Positions 15,983 to 25,356 are shown, counted from the stretch's first letter. The stretch is 64,000 nt of DNA from an uncultured Acetatifactor sp. (GCA_910578185.1 CAJTPN010000015.1:12422-76421), one strand, 5' to 3'. Notes: generated by a model not told the origin, from the sequence alone. Numbers and translations are program-made.

Positions 15983-16267
15983 TAGATACACCTGTCGGTA
16001 TGCCAAACCGCCATAGTCGTGTGCGGAATTTATTTGGATGCGATGGCATGGGCGTGAAGTAGTGGGAGGAAATGGGATCATTTTCCCGGCGATAACATGT
16101 TAAGTAAGGGAAAGGCCCGTGATGGACAGCTCATAGGATCGGAAAAGAGCTATCTATGTGAAATCGGCGGGTTTCAGGGAAGCTGGGCATTGGATATGAG
16201 GGCATTTGGGTACTCGACGATACCCGAATGGCTCTTATGGACGGGAATCTCACTTGGGATAATTCCA
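15983..16267. other. Gene-free stretch upstream of the sugar kinase
   Basis: About 285 bp with no supported gene. A 62-codon frame at 16097-16285 lacks a ribosome binding site and looks random. Short hairpins are present (GGGTA/TACCC near 16208-16225). I recognise no riboswitch or stable RNA. Confidence 0.5.
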
Positions 16268-16296
16268 TGGACTTTTGGCGGTTAACATGATATAAT
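16268..16296 (+). promoter_or_regulatory. Promoter of the PfkB kinase gene
   Basis: TGGACT (16268-16273), 17-bp spacer, then extended -10 TGATATAAT (TATAAT 16291-16296). The roughly 95-nt leader includes a GC hairpin AGCGC-CTTC-GCGCT. Confidence 0.65.
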
Positions 16297-16400
16297 TACC
16301 ATATTCAGACAGGAAATGGCCGGTAGTTTACAGCAGTCCGGGAGAGGAAACTTCACACGTTAGCGCCTTCGCGCTGGGATTTTAAGATAGGAGGTATGGT

Positions 16401-17423
16401 ATGAAAAGAGAATTTGATCTGCTTTCACTGGGGGAAATTATGCTCAGGCTGTCGCCGCCGGATAATGAGCGAATTACCAGAGGGGATACTCTCAGCAAGC
16501 AGGCGGGAGGAGCGGAACTGAATTCCGCTACAGGTGCTGCCATGCTGGGGCTTCGCTGCGGAATTATCTCAAAGCTTCCCGCCAATGACTTAGGCATGTA
16601 TATCAAAAACCGTGTGCGTCTGTGCGGTGTCAGCGACGATTATCTGGTATACGATGAGAGTAAGGATGCCAGACTGGGGGTATATTATTATGAGAACGGC
16701 GCTTACCCCCGCAAGCCCCGTATTGTCTATGACAGGAAAAACACTTCGTTGAACAAGATATCCGTAAATGATTATGATGAGAGCTTGTTCGGTGCGGCGC
16801 GCTGCTTCCACACAAGCGGTATCACGCTGGCGCTGAGCCCTCAGGTCAGGGAGACGGCCATTGATATGATGAAGCGGTTTAAGGCCCAGGGAACCCTGAT
16901 TTCCTTTGACGTGAATTTTCGAGGCAATCTTTGGACGGGAGCGGAGGCGAAAGAATGCATTGAATCCGTTCTGCCCTATGTGGATATTTTCTTCTGTTCC
17001 GAAGACACGGCCAGACTGACCTTTTTAAAAGAAGGGAATGCAAAGGAGATTATGAAGAGCTTTGCCCGGGAATATCCGATCTCCATTGTGGCGTCCACAC
17101 AGCGCATTGTCCATAGTCCCAAACGCCATACCTTTGGTTCTATTATATACAGTGCCAAGGACGACACCTATTATGAGGAAGCGCCTTATGCGGACATTGA
17201 GGTGGTGGATCGAATCGGAAGCGGCGATGCTTACATATCGGGAGTTCTCTATGGGCTGCTTTCCCATGAGGGGGATTACCAGAAGGCATTGGAATACGGC
17301 AATGCCGTAAGTGCGCTTAAGAATACCATTCCGGGTGATCTGATCAGTACCGATCTGAAGGAAATTGAAGGGATTATCAAGGAGCATAAGTCCACGGGAC
17401 GAATTGCGGAGATGGACAGATAA
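16401..17423 (+). CDS. PfkB-family sugar kinase, 2-keto-3-deoxygluconate kinase-like
   Basis: A 340-residue ribokinase-fold kinase. The N-terminal LSLGEIMLRLSPP and the GGAELNSATGAAMLG substrate loop are typical of KdgK-like members; the anion-hole/catalytic motif DRIGSGDAYISG contains the catalytic Asp276. The family phosphorylates keto-deoxy sugars or fructose-like sugars; KDG kinase would fit pectin catabolism elsewhere in the window, but this is inference. GATAGGAGG precedes the ATG. The following membrane protein starts about 35 bp downstream and may be co-transcribed. Confidence 0.8.
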   Translation: MKREFDLLSLGEIMLRLSPPDNERITRGDTLSKQAGGAELNSATGAAMLGLRCGIISKLPANDLGMYIKNRVRLCGVSDDYLVYDESKDARLGVYYYENGAYPRKPRIVYDRKNTSLNKISVNDYDESLFGAARCFHTSGITLALSPQVRETAIDMMKRFKAQGTLISFDVNFRGNLWTGAEAKECIESVLPYVDIFFCSEDTARLTFLKEGNAKEIMKSFAREYPISIVASTQRIVHSPKRHTFGSIIYSAKDDTYYEEAPYADIEVVDRIGSGDAYISGVLYGLLSHEGDYQKALEYGNAVSALKNTIPGDLISTDLKEIEGIIKEHKSTGRIAEMDR

Positions 17424-17457
17424 ATGATAGAATAGCGACAAAAATGGGAGGATTGTG

Positions 17458-19290
17458 TTGGAGGAGTCAAATCGAACCCCAATGAGGTATCAAGGCCTGT
17501 GGGGAAAGAGAATTTTATATTTTCTCCTTTCCTGTCTGGCTGTTTTTGCACTGCACTGCCGATTTGAGATATTTGGAGGCGGTTTTCCGGATTCCGATCT
17601 GCTGAATGGATTGAATAAACTCTATGATGCCTTCAGCGGACCGGAGTTTGTCGATCTGCTTGTCTTGGCAGCAATCTACAAGATGCTGTGGTTTGCGGAT
17701 GAAAAGTGTGAGCAGGCAGGGATTGGAACCCTGATTTTTTCTTTTGGACTGTCCGTGCTGCTGGTGGCGGCAATTAGTTTTAAGAAATTTAATTCCACCG
17801 CATTTTTACGTGCCAATAGTTTTCAGTTGTTCATATCCTGTATATGTATCGCCGGATTTTGGGTGATGATTTACAATCTGATCCGATGCCTGTACGCTTT
17901 GTTTCCCGGGGAAGGTTTTGGGATTATGGAGACAAAGGCCGGGAAAGGGAAAAGCTTTCTGGAAAAGTATTTTTTCCCAGTGGGTTTTTTCGTGATTTTT
18001 CTGGGCTGGCTGCCCTGGATATTGATGAACTATCCTGGCTCAGGCTGTCCTGACAGTGTTTTGCAGCTGAAAGAATTTTTCGGGGAGGAACCATGGGCGG
18101 CGGGACATCCGCCGCTTTCTACCTGTATCATGGGCGGTCTGGTGGCGCTGGGACGATGGCTGGCGGACGCAAATTTCGGTTTTTTTCTCTATTGTCTCCT
18201 GCAGACCTGTGTTGGCGCGTGGGTATTTTCGTTAAGCATGAAAAAGCTGCGGGACATAGGGGTTGGCGTCGGTTGGTGTATGGCGGGAATTGTGTTTTTT
18301 GCCTTTACACCCTTTTGGGGCACTTATGCGCAGTGGGTGGAAAAAGATCTTCTCTATGCGGAGGCCGCTTTGCTGCAGACCATCTGTATGATGGAAATCC
18401 TGGTGAAAAAACAGTGTGACAAAAGGGATACGGCGCTGCTTTTCATTTCTACGCTGGCGGCGGTGTTCCTGCGCAATAATGGGATACATGCCGTTCTCCC
18501 GGCCTTGCTGCTTTTGGCAATCTGGCTTCGGGGAGTCAGCCGCAGACGGGTTGGGCTGGTTATGCTGGTCACGTTGATCGCTTATGAAGGCACCATGAGA
18601 GTATTGTATCCGGCGCTGGATATGGGAGGAATACCTGTCTCGGAGTCTTTGAGTATTCCCTTCCAACAGACTGCGAGATATGTCTGTGAACACGGGAATG
18701 AGGTTACGGAACAGGAGAGAGAGGTGCTTGAGAAGACCTTTGGCTATGAAAATCTGTTCGGTTACAACCCGGTCATCTCTGATCCGGTAAAAATTCGTTA
18801 CAGGGGAGCGGAGCTGGGTGAATATTTTAAGGTATGGTTTGGCATGTTCTGGAAACATCCGGGGACTTATGTCTCTGCCTTTGTCAACCAGGCTTATGGC
18901 TACCTTGCGCCTGTGGAACCCAATATAGAGGCCTGGATACAGGAGGAGTACGATTATGACTATATGAGGGAGTTGGGGCTGTACCATGTGTTTGATATTA
19001 AGCTTGCCTATGTGTTGGCTCAGATCTGGCATTTGAGTATGAGGCTTCCCCTGGTGAAATATTTGTGTATGCCTGGTTTGTACACTTGGATTGTAATGAT
19101 ATTGGCGCTGTTACTCTTAAAGCGCAGACGATATGCAGCATTAATTCTCTTTGTGCCCGGTTTTATGAATATTCTTGTCTGTCTTGCCTCCCCGCTGGCC
19201 AATGCCATCAGGTATGAACTGCCCACGGTGGCTTCGGTGCCGCTTTTGCTTGGATGGGCTTATTCTTGGCTGGCAAGGCGTGAGGGATAA
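17458..19290 (+). CDS. Large multi-pass membrane protein (DUF6020-like)
   Basis: About 610 residues with a dozen or so hydrophobic helices and a long loop in the last third (around AYGYLAPVEPNIEAWIQEEY). The overall pattern, including MNYPGSGCPDSVLQLKEF followed by GHPPLSTCIMGG, resembles the DUF6020 group of Firmicute membrane proteins, which share features with GT-C glycosyltransferases and are thought to act in cell-surface polysaccharide biology. I prefer the TTG at 17458, six bases after GGGAGGA; the GTG at 17455 would be only two to three bases away. It converges with another GT-C-like gene. Confidence 0.65.
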   Translation: MEESNRTPMRYQGLWGKRILYFLLSCLAVFALHCRFEIFGGGFPDSDLLNGLNKLYDAFSGPEFVDLLVLAAIYKMLWFADEKCEQAGIGTLIFSFGLSVLLVAAISFKKFNSTAFLRANSFQLFISCICIAGFWVMIYNLIRCLYALFPGEGFGIMETKAGKGKSFLEKYFFPVGFFVIFLGWLPWILMNYPGSGCPDSVLQLKEFFGEEPWAAGHPPLSTCIMGGLVALGRWLADANFGFFLYCLLQTCVGAWVFSLSMKKLRDIGVGVGWCMAGIVFFAFTPFWGTYAQWVEKDLLYAEAALLQTICMMEILVKKQCDKRDTALLFISTLAAVFLRNNGIHAVLPALLLLAIWLRGVSRRRVGLVMLVTLIAYEGTMRVLYPALDMGGIPVSESLSIPFQQTARYVCEHGNEVTEQEREVLEKTFGYENLFGYNPVISDPVKIRYRGAELGEYFKVWFGMFWKHPGTYVSAFVNQAYGYLAPVEPNIEAWIQEEYDYDYMRELGLYHVFDIKLAYVLAQIWHLSMRLPLVKYLCMPGLYTWIVMILALLLLKRRRYAALILFVPGFMNILVCLASPLANAIRYELPTVASVPLLLGWAYSWLARREG

Positions 19291-19293
19291 CTG

Positions 19294-19333
19294 ACGGCCG
19301 ATAGATGGAGGAAAACTTCCATGCATCGGCCGT
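19294..19333. terminator. Terminator between convergent membrane-protein genes
   Basis: A 9-bp stem ACGGCCGAT / ATCGGCCGT enclosing an inner hairpin ATGGA/TCCAT. It lies in the gap between the two convergent genes; T-runs are short. Confidence 0.6.
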
Positions 19334-19421
19334 TTGCCCTGCTTTCGGATGGGGAGTTGTGGAAGGTATGGCCCTGCAGAGGTGTCTCTGGATGAAAATA
19401 TGCCGTACTTTGGCCCAGGTT

Positions 19422-21026
19422 TTATTCCAATACATAAACTGCGAAAAAGGTATCCGAGCGCAGGGGAGTAAAGGTGTGCAGTTTTTCATTTCCTGCCACG
19501 ATTCGTTGTAGGATATCTTCGGATCCCACCACATAAACGATCAATTTTTCTGCTGTCTTCAGAAGAGGACTGTCTTCTATGGTTTGTTCTTCCTGATAAT
19601 CCAGATAAATCACATGTTCATAAGGCCAAAGCTCATTTGCCATAAACCAGGAGCGGTGTTTGGCTTCTCTGTTATAGATTACCACCACGGGATATTGTGC
19701 GTTTTCCTGAGAAAAGCGCACCTTTTCCCCGCTTTCCGGATAGAGGAAAAGTATGTTGCCTTTTATTGTTCCTAATATTGCCGGGACAGCGATCAGGGAG
19801 GCAAGCAGAATGCCCGGGATTTTATGGACCGATGCTTTTGCTTCGGAATGGATCAGCAGACCGGCTTTGCAAATGCAGTAAGACATCAAGGGAAGGAGGA
19901 TGGCGCCCACGGGATAAAAATATCGACTGGAGCTGTCTCCTAAAAATAAAGATGTCCTGCATAAGATCCATACGGATAACACGCCAGCCATCATGCAGAT
20001 GAACAGCGCCCAACTGTTTGTATCCGTGGAAGAAAGGTGGGTTTTCCTGTTCTTTGCCAAGTAAAAGATAACGATTGCAAGTGCAAGGCCGAAAATGATC
20101 ATGGATGGCGCAAAAAGATCCGCAAAAAAGTTTTTATCTATGATTGGGAGAAAAAGCTTCAGCCGTTCAAAGGGCGCGGAGTCAAACAGTCCGCTCAGGG
20201 TATCCTCGCCGCGATATCCGTTGAAGATATGATCCAGACATGCGGGATAAGTCAGTATAGCCAGTCCGATGAAGCAGACTTGTACCACGCCGTAAATCAG
20301 CATTCTGCCGATTCCTTTTCGGCGGACGACTGTGTATATACAATAGCCTAAAGTGAGAAAAAATGCCATAAACAGACAAAAATAATGTGTCAGGAAGGAT
20401 AGATAACATATGATGCCGCCGCTGATTGTGAGCGCTGCAAATTTTTTCCTGCCAAGCTGGGAACAGGTCATGAGAAGGATGAAAATGTCAGCATAAAGAA
20501 CGGTCCACATAGCACTCATTGCATACATTCTGGTAAACATGACACTGCTGATCACCGACGGCCAGATGGCATATGTCAGGCCTGCCGCACAGGCCAGAAG
20601 GCGGCGATTTCTGCTCTTGTCCGCACAATAAAAAAAGAACATGACCCCACAGCAGGAAATCAGAGAAAAAATTGTGTTTAGGCCTATGCCAAACCATTTG
20701 TAAAAACGGTTTGGAAACAGGGACATTAGAAAATGCAGGGAAAGGTAATATAAGGGCGGGTGTACATCCGATTCCTGAATTTTTGATATGGCTTTAAAGT
20801 CAAATCTGTGCTCATCTGTCACAAGAAACTGTCTTTGCACATCATATCCCCGCAGCTCCCAAAGAGAACTGTCATACGGATAGAGGTTCAGATTTCCAGC
20901 GCTGGTGAAATAAGAGTAATATTCATCCTCGTGGAAGCCTTCCTTTTGCAGACCATAATAAAGTATCAGCAGGATATGGACAACTATTATGGCAGTATAC
21001 AGCAGAATAAATTTTCTGGATTTCAT
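19422..21026 (-). CDS. GT-C / GT39-like membrane glycosyltransferase
   Basis: A 534-residue membrane protein with about ten to twelve helices. Just after the first helix it has GFHEDEYYSYF, matching the acidic DE motif in the first extracellular loop of ArnT/PMT-type glycosyltransferases that use polyprenyl-phosphate sugars. A long soluble C-terminal tail ends the protein (NREAKHRSWFMANELWPYEH). ATG 21026 is chosen because AAAGGATCC precedes it; the open frame to 21182 has no such site. Likely role: adding a sugar to a surface polymer. Acceptor unknown. Confidence 0.7.
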   Translation of the reverse strand: MKSRKFILLYTAIIVVHILLILYYGLQKEGFHEDEYYSYFTSAGNLNLYPYDSSLWELRGYDVQRQFLVTDEHRFDFKAISKIQESDVHPPLYYLSLHFLMSLFPNRFYKWFGIGLNTIFSLISCCGVMFFFYCADKSRNRRLLACAAGLTYAIWPSVISSVMFTRMYAMSAMWTVLYADIFILLMTCSQLGRKKFAALTISGGIICYLSFLTHYFCLFMAFFLTLGYCIYTVVRRKGIGRMLIYGVVQVCFIGLAILTYPACLDHIFNGYRGEDTLSGLFDSAPFERLKLFLPIIDKNFFADLFAPSMIIFGLALAIVIFYLAKNRKTHLSSTDTNSWALFICMMAGVLSVWILCRTSLFLGDSSSRYFYPVGAILLPLMSYCICKAGLLIHSEAKASVHKIPGILLASLIAVPAILGTIKGNILFLYPESGEKVRFSQENAQYPVVVIYNREAKHRSWFMANELWPYEHVIYLDYQEEQTIEDSPLLKTAEKLIVYVVGSEDILQRIVAGNEKLHTFTPLRSDTFFAVYVLE

Positions 21027-21261
21027 ATTTCCGGATCCTTTCACATAAAACGGCGAATTGTAATTATCTGATCCATACGGCTTCGCGGCGGCAAAAATTT
21101 CCATGGCTGGATTGCACATGAAATTATACAATACTGGGAGAGATATGTAAATACTTTTTGTCCCGTGGGCATTTTCTGACATTCTTGGCTTAGTGGCCTA
21201 TTTCCATATCTCTTTGGCTTGCATTCTTTTATTATATGTGGTAAATTATAAATGATCTATA

Positions 21262-21274
21262 TAGAAATATTCTA
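21262..21274. promoter_or_regulatory. Candidate MarR operator
   Basis: Inverted repeat TAGAA-ATA-TTCTA, 20 bp before the TTG start of the MarR gene, within an AT-rich region. Such short dyads over the regulator's own promoter are usual for MarR autorepression. Confidence 0.5.
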
Positions 21275-21294
21275 AATAGATAGGAGGTGATGGC

Positions 21295-21732
21295 TTGGAA
21301 ACCAGGGGCGGATTTTATATTTCACAAATAAAGCAGCTGCAAGATAGGATTTTTGAACGATTATTGATTGACAATGGTATAGAAATAAGCGGCGGACAGG
21401 GACGAATTATGTTTATCTTATGGAAAACAGATAATCTTTCCATGAGTGAAATAAGTGAAAAAACTTCTCTTGCAAAAAACACGGTATCGGTTGTAATAGA
21501 CGGAATGGTCAAAAAAGGAATCGTAGAGCGAAATATTAACCCACAGAATCGCCGTCAAGCCATTGTATCACTTACAGAGTACGCGAAATCGCTGCAGGAG
21601 AAATATGAAACGGTATCACAGCAGATGAATTCATTATTTTATCAAGGCTTTTCGGAAGAAGAGCAAAAACAGTTTGAACGGTATCTTGCCAGGATACTTG
21701 AAACCTTAACGGCAAGCCTGCGTAAAAACTAA
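21295..21732 (+). CDS. MarR-family transcriptional regulator
   Basis: A 145-residue winged-helix repressor. The central helices (LSMSEISEKTSLAKNTVSVV) are the recognition region, followed by the wing (IVERNINPQNRRQAIVSLTE). The TTG start is preceded by AGGAGGTGA, an unusually complete anti-Shine-Dalgarno match. It is followed 24 bp later by an FMN-binding protein, which it probably controls together with itself. The inducer is not predictable from sequence. Confidence 0.88.
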   Translation: METRGGFYISQIKQLQDRIFERLLIDNGIEISGGQGRIMFILWKTDNLSMSEISEKTSLAKNTVSVVIDGMVKKGIVERNINPQNRRQAIVSLTEYAKSLQEKYETVSQQMNSLFYQGFSEEEQKQFERYLARILETLTASLRKN

Positions 21733-21756
21733 AACTTAATGAGGAGGAAAACGATA

Positions 21757-22173
21757 ATGATAACAAAGGAACGAATTACAGAATTTATTCAAAAACAAAA
21801 GGTGGCGTTTATTGCCTCCGTAGATGAAGAGGGTTTCCCCAACATAAAGGCAATGTTTATACCGCGCAAGGTGGAAGGGAACTGTTTTTATTTTTCCACC
21901 AATACATCTGCTATGCGCTCCAGGCAGTTTATAAATAATCCAAAAGCAAGTATTTATTTTTACAGCAAGGGGCGTTTTAAATACGAAGGTATTATGCTGA
22001 CCGGTACAATGGAAGTTTTGCAGGATAATGAAATAAAGAAGGAAATCTGGTGTACCGGGGATACTATGTATTATAAGCAGGGTGTAACCGATCCAGATTA
22101 CTGCGTATTAAAATTTACGGCGATAAAGGGCAGATATTATTGCAATTTAAAGACAGAAAGTTTTGAACTGTAA
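21757..22173 (+). CDS. Pyridoxamine 5'-phosphate oxidase-like FMN-binding protein
   Basis: A 138-residue split-barrel protein of the PNPOx-like group (KVAFIASVDEEGFPNIKAMF, then FSTNTSAMRSRQFINNPKAS and YEGIMLTGTMEVL). These bind FMN, F420 or heme and often reduce small molecules; physiological substrates are mostly unknown. The ATG at 21757 has GGAGGA eight bases upstream and replaces a start 18 bp earlier. Co-transcription with the MarR gene suggests a redox or xenobiotic response pair. Confidence 0.85.
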   Translation: MITKERITEFIQKQKVAFIASVDEEGFPNIKAMFIPRKVEGNCFYFSTNTSAMRSRQFINNPKASIYFYSKGRFKYEGIMLTGTMEVLQDNEIKKEIWCTGDTMYYKQGVTDPDYCVLKFTAIKGRYYCNLKTESFEL

Positions 22174-22282
22174 ACATCATTTCAAGATATTGCCAGGTCT
22201 CCTTGGAGGATAGTAAAAATAAAGCGAAACAGAATTGTTTTGACAGCGCAATACGTCGGCAAGTAGTTATTAAAACTATCTG

Positions 22283-22311
22283 TTGATATTTCTTCGTTAA
22301 AGTGGTATCCT
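22283..22311 (+). promoter_or_regulatory. Promoter of the degV gene
   Basis: TTGATA (22283-22288), exactly 17 bp, TATCCT (22306-22311). Confidence 0.6.
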
Positions 22312-22436
22312 ATGAAGGTAGAAGAAGTAGCTGTTCAGCGGTGCCATTTTCTGGGAGAGACGGATTTCTGTATTGGATATGGAGTGTGGATGCTGAACTG
22401 TTATGGTAAATTATGTATACGAAAGGTAATTGTAAT

Positions 22437-23333
22437 ATGAGCGAAATCTTCCATATCATCACAGATGGTTCCTGCGATTTACCGATGGAACTGGCAAAAG
22501 AAAAAAATTTCACGGTGGTTCCTTTTTATGTGTCCTTTGACGATTCTCATTATCTGAAGGAAGGTGTGGAAATCGGTATCAGAGACTTTTATCAGCAAAT
22601 GGTGGAGAAAAAGGGTGTCTACCCTAAGTCTTCCATGCCGTCCACACAGGATTATGTGGAAGCGTTTGAACCCTTTGCCAAAGAAGGAGTGCCGGTTATC
22701 TGTATCTGTATCACTACGAAATTCAGCGGCTCCATGCAGTCCGCTGTCAACGCCAGGGAGATTATTCTTGAGAATTATCCGGAGGCAAGGATCAACATAA
22801 TTGATTCCACGATAAATACGGTACTTCAGGGGCAATATGTGCTGGAAGCGGTGGCACTGCGGGACCGCGGAGCAGGTTATGAGGAGACCATTGCAAGGTT
22901 GGAAGAGATTAAAGGTACAGGAAGGATCTTTTTTACGGTGGGAGATATGGAATATCTGCAGCACGGCGGGCGCATCGGAAAGGTGGCAGCCGTTGCGGGA
23001 AGCGTACTTGGGATCAGGCCGGTTATTACGTTAAAACAGGGGGAGATATTTCCTTCCGGAATTGGCAGGGGCAGGAAGCGCACCACTGAAAAGACCATCA
23101 ACCTGTTGTTGGATTATTTGGCGGAAGGCGGAAAGAAGGTTGAGAATTACAGCCTGGCGGTGGGTTTCGGATACGATGCGGAGGAAGGAGCGGCATTTCG
23201 CGATCACGCTGTTATGGTCCTTCGTGAAAAAGGATATAACGTGCATGAAATACCGCTTTTGCAGATAGGCGCTACCATTGGCGTACACACCGGGCCGTAT
23301 CCGCTGGGATTTGGCGTGATTGAGAGAGGCTAA
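22437..23333 (+). CDS. DegV-family fatty-acid-binding protein
   Basis: A 298-residue DegV protein (ITDGSCDLPMELAKE at the start, the ligand loop around PSTQDYVEAF, TKFSGSMQSA, the central GGRIGKVAAVAG and the C-terminal IGATIGVHTGPYPLGFG). Family members are FakB-like: they bind fatty acids or acyl-phosphate for a kinase partner (FakA), not encoded here. The ATG at 22437 with AAAGGTAA is preferred to the ATG at 22413. Firmicutes usually carry several paralogues, so substrate choice is unknown. Confidence 0.92.
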   Translation: MSEIFHIITDGSCDLPMELAKEKNFTVVPFYVSFDDSHYLKEGVEIGIRDFYQQMVEKKGVYPKSSMPSTQDYVEAFEPFAKEGVPVICICITTKFSGSMQSAVNAREIILENYPEARINIIDSTINTVLQGQYVLEAVALRDRGAGYEETIARLEEIKGTGRIFFTVGDMEYLQHGGRIGKVAAVAGSVLGIRPVITLKQGEIFPSGIGRGRKRTTEKTINLLLDYLAEGGKKVENYSLAVGFGYDAEEGAAFRDHAVMVLREKGYNVHEIPLLQIGATIGVHTGPYPLGFGVIERG

Positions 23334-23347
23334 TATCTTGATGCGAT

Positions 23348-24160
23348 TCAGGAGGTTGTGAGACGGTAGAGCAGTTCTTTTATATTGGAGAAACAATAAG
23401 TGGCCGGATACGGAGTGTCTGACATCTGTTCCGGTTTTGCTTCTCCTGTGAAAACCACACAGGTATCCACGCCGCCGTTGATACCGCAGGCGATATCGGT
23501 GTAGAGTCTGTCGCCCACCACAAGCGTTTCCGGGCGGGAAAATCCGGACAGGGCAAGACACAGTTCCACCACATGTTTGCTTGGTTTCCCAAGGTAGATG
23601 GGGTGTCTTCCCACAGAGTCTGCAATCATATTGCATATGGCACCGCAGTCGGGAATGAATCCGAAGTCTATAGGACAGCAAAGATCAGGATTGGTACCGT
23701 AAAAAGGGATATCCGGCGAGGATAGTACCTTGCAGGCCTGAATCAGTTTTTGGTAATTTAATTCGCTGTCATAGGCGATTACCCCACAGGTAATCCCCGC
23801 TTCTGCTTTTTCGGTGATGCGCAGATTGTTTTTGCGGAGTTCCGCGATCAGGGAAGATGTTCCCAGCACGTAAATCAAGTCTTTGGGATAGCGCTCTGTC
23901 AGAAAACGGATGGTCATGTAACCTGAGGTGATAAATTGTTCTTCCTGTGTTTCAAGACCAAAGGACCTGTGGAACTTTTCGACGTAGTCCCTGCCGCTTA
24001 GAGTGGAATTATTGGTGATAAAATAAGCTCTGCCGCCGATATCGTCAATGTGGCGGAGCAGCTTGGCACTGCCGTCAAAGAGCGTGTCTCCTACGGCAAG
24101 GGTCCCGTCAATATCAAATAGAAACAGTTTTTTGTTTTTTAACTCTTCAGAACTTTTCAT
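23348..24160 (-). CDS. HAD-superfamily (NagD-type) phosphatase
   Basis: A 270-residue HAD-IIA hydrolase. The nucleophile motif FLFDIDGTLAVGD, the Thr/Ser motif FITNNS, the cap domain and the C-terminal VVGDRLYTDIACGINGG are all visible. NagD relatives dephosphorylate nucleotides, p-nitrophenyl phosphate or glycolytic side products; the natural substrate here is unknown. It converges on degV with only 14 bp between stops. It has its own promoter and a leader of about 200 nt. Confidence 0.9.
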   Translation of the reverse strand: MKSSEELKNKKLFLFDIDGTLAVGDTLFDGSAKLLRHIDDIGGRAYFITNNSTLSGRDYVEKFHRSFGLETQEEQFITSGYMTIRFLTERYPKDLIYVLGTSSLIAELRKNNLRITEKAEAGITCGVIAYDSELNYQKLIQACKVLSSPDIPFYGTNPDLCCPIDFGFIPDCGAICNMIADSVGRHPIYLGKPSKHVVELCLALSGFSRPETLVVGDRLYTDIACGINGGVDTCVVFTGEAKPEQMSDTPYPATYCFSNIKELLYRLTTS

Positions 24161-24394
24161 ATTTCTGTCTTCTCCTGTTCTTGGGCCGCAGCGGCGGTCT
24201 CAGGTTTTCAAATAAATTTCCTTTTAAAGCGTCTCTTTTGTAATGGGATGATGTGCGTTTGACACATTGTTTGCCTGTGCGATGGATATGATATTTGAGA
24301 CCCGCATCAGTCATAGAGAGGCTGACTTTTCCGGGGCCTTGGCTTTGAGTACATCGCGTGCCTCGAGTATAGCATAGATCATGGCAGGAAGTAA
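24161..24394 (-). promoter_or_regulatory. Promoter and long leader of the HAD phosphatase gene
   Basis: Minus-strand extended -10 TGCTATACT (TATACT 24366-24371) with weak -35 TTACTT (24389-24394). The transcript would carry about 200 nt before the ATG. Within it GGTCTCA (about 24292-24300) can pair with TGAGACC (about 24196-24203), closing a long-range stem. No known riboswitch class was recognised. Confidence 0.45.
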
Positions 24395-24493
24395 AGTCCG
24401 AAGAATTGTGTTTTTTATGTCGAATGGAGGCAGGGGATTATTTGTTCCCTTTGTTTACAGTGAAACCATAAGGAGAATGCTATGATAATATCG

Positions 24494-24523
24494 TTGAGAA
24501 ACGAGGAGGAATTATGATATAAT
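24494..24523 (+). promoter_or_regulatory. Promoter of the exonuclease III gene
   Basis: TTGAGA (24494-24499), 18-bp spacer, extended -10 TGATATAAT (TATAAT 24518-24523). The DNA from 24395 to 24493 contains nothing recognised. Confidence 0.65.
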
Positions 24524-24585
24524 CTATCCGTAGCGTTTGCAAAAAGGCAGGAAGAAAAATATATGAAGATAAAGGAGAAGCAGGA

Positions 24586-25356
24586 ATGAGCATAAAAATG
24601 ATTTCATGGAATGTTAACGGTCTGCGGGCCTGTATGCAGAAGGGGTTTATGGATTTTTTTACAGAGGAAGGGGCGGACGTTTTTTGCCTGCAGGAAACGA
24701 AGCTGCAGGCCGGACAGCTTGAACTGGAATTGCCGGGTTATTATCAGTATTGGAATTACGCAGATAAAAAGGGCTATTCAGGTACGGCCCTTTTTACCAA
24801 AAAGGAGCCTGTAAAAGTAACTTATGGTATCGGTGTGGAGGCACATGACCATGAGGGGCGGGTGATCACTGCCGAATTTGAGGACTACTATGTGGTGACG
24901 GTATATGTGCCCAATTCTCAGAGGGAGTTGGCAAGACTTTCCTACCGTATGGAGTGGGAAGAGGCATTTTTAAATTATATCAAGGGCCTGGAGGAACATA
25001 AACCTGTTATTTACTGTGGCGATCTCAATGTGGCGCATGAGGAGATCGACTTGAAAAATCCAAATACCAATCACAACAATGCAGGCTTTACGGATGACGA
25101 GCGGAAATGCTTTGGCAAGGTGTTGAAGAGCGGATTTGTAGATACGTTCCGTTACTTTTATCCGGATAAGAGAGAGGTCTATTCCTGGTGGTCCTATATG
25201 TTCCAGGCGAGAGCAAAGAATACGGGGTGGCGTATTGACTATTTTGTAGCCTCCAACACGCTGAAGGACAGGCTTGAGGATGCCAAGATTCACACGGAAG
25301 TGCTGGGCTCTGATCACTGCCCCATAGAATTGGATTTAAAGGAAGCGGAAGCGTGA
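24586..25356 (+). CDS. xth: Exodeoxyribonuclease III / AP endonuclease
   Basis: A 256-residue ExoIII-type enzyme that cuts DNA at abasic sites during base-excision repair. Active-site residues are in place: Asn9 in WNVNGLR, Glu37 in LQETK, the GDLNVAHEEIDL block, GWRIDYF, and the final LGSDHCPIEL with the Asp-His pair. Length matches B. subtilis ExoA. GGAGAAGCAGGA precedes the ATG. A WYL regulator follows 42 bp downstream on the same strand and may be co-transcribed. Confidence 0.96.
   Translation: MSIKMISWNVNGLRACMQKGFMDFFTEEGADVFCLQETKLQAGQLELELPGYYQYWNYADKKGYSGTALFTKKEPVKVTYGIGVEAHDHEGRVITAEFEDYYVVTVYVPNSQRELARLSYRMEWEEAFLNYIKGLEEHKPVIYCGDLNVAHEEIDLKNPNTNHNNAGFTDDERKCFGKVLKSGFVDTFRYFYPDKREVYSWWSYMFQARAKNTGWRIDYFVASNTLKDRLEDAKIHTEVLGSDHCPIELDLKEAEA

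Noticed and set aside
16097..16285. 62-codon frame before the sugar kinase
   Set aside because: No ribosome binding site and no protein-like pattern; it runs up to the kinase promoter.
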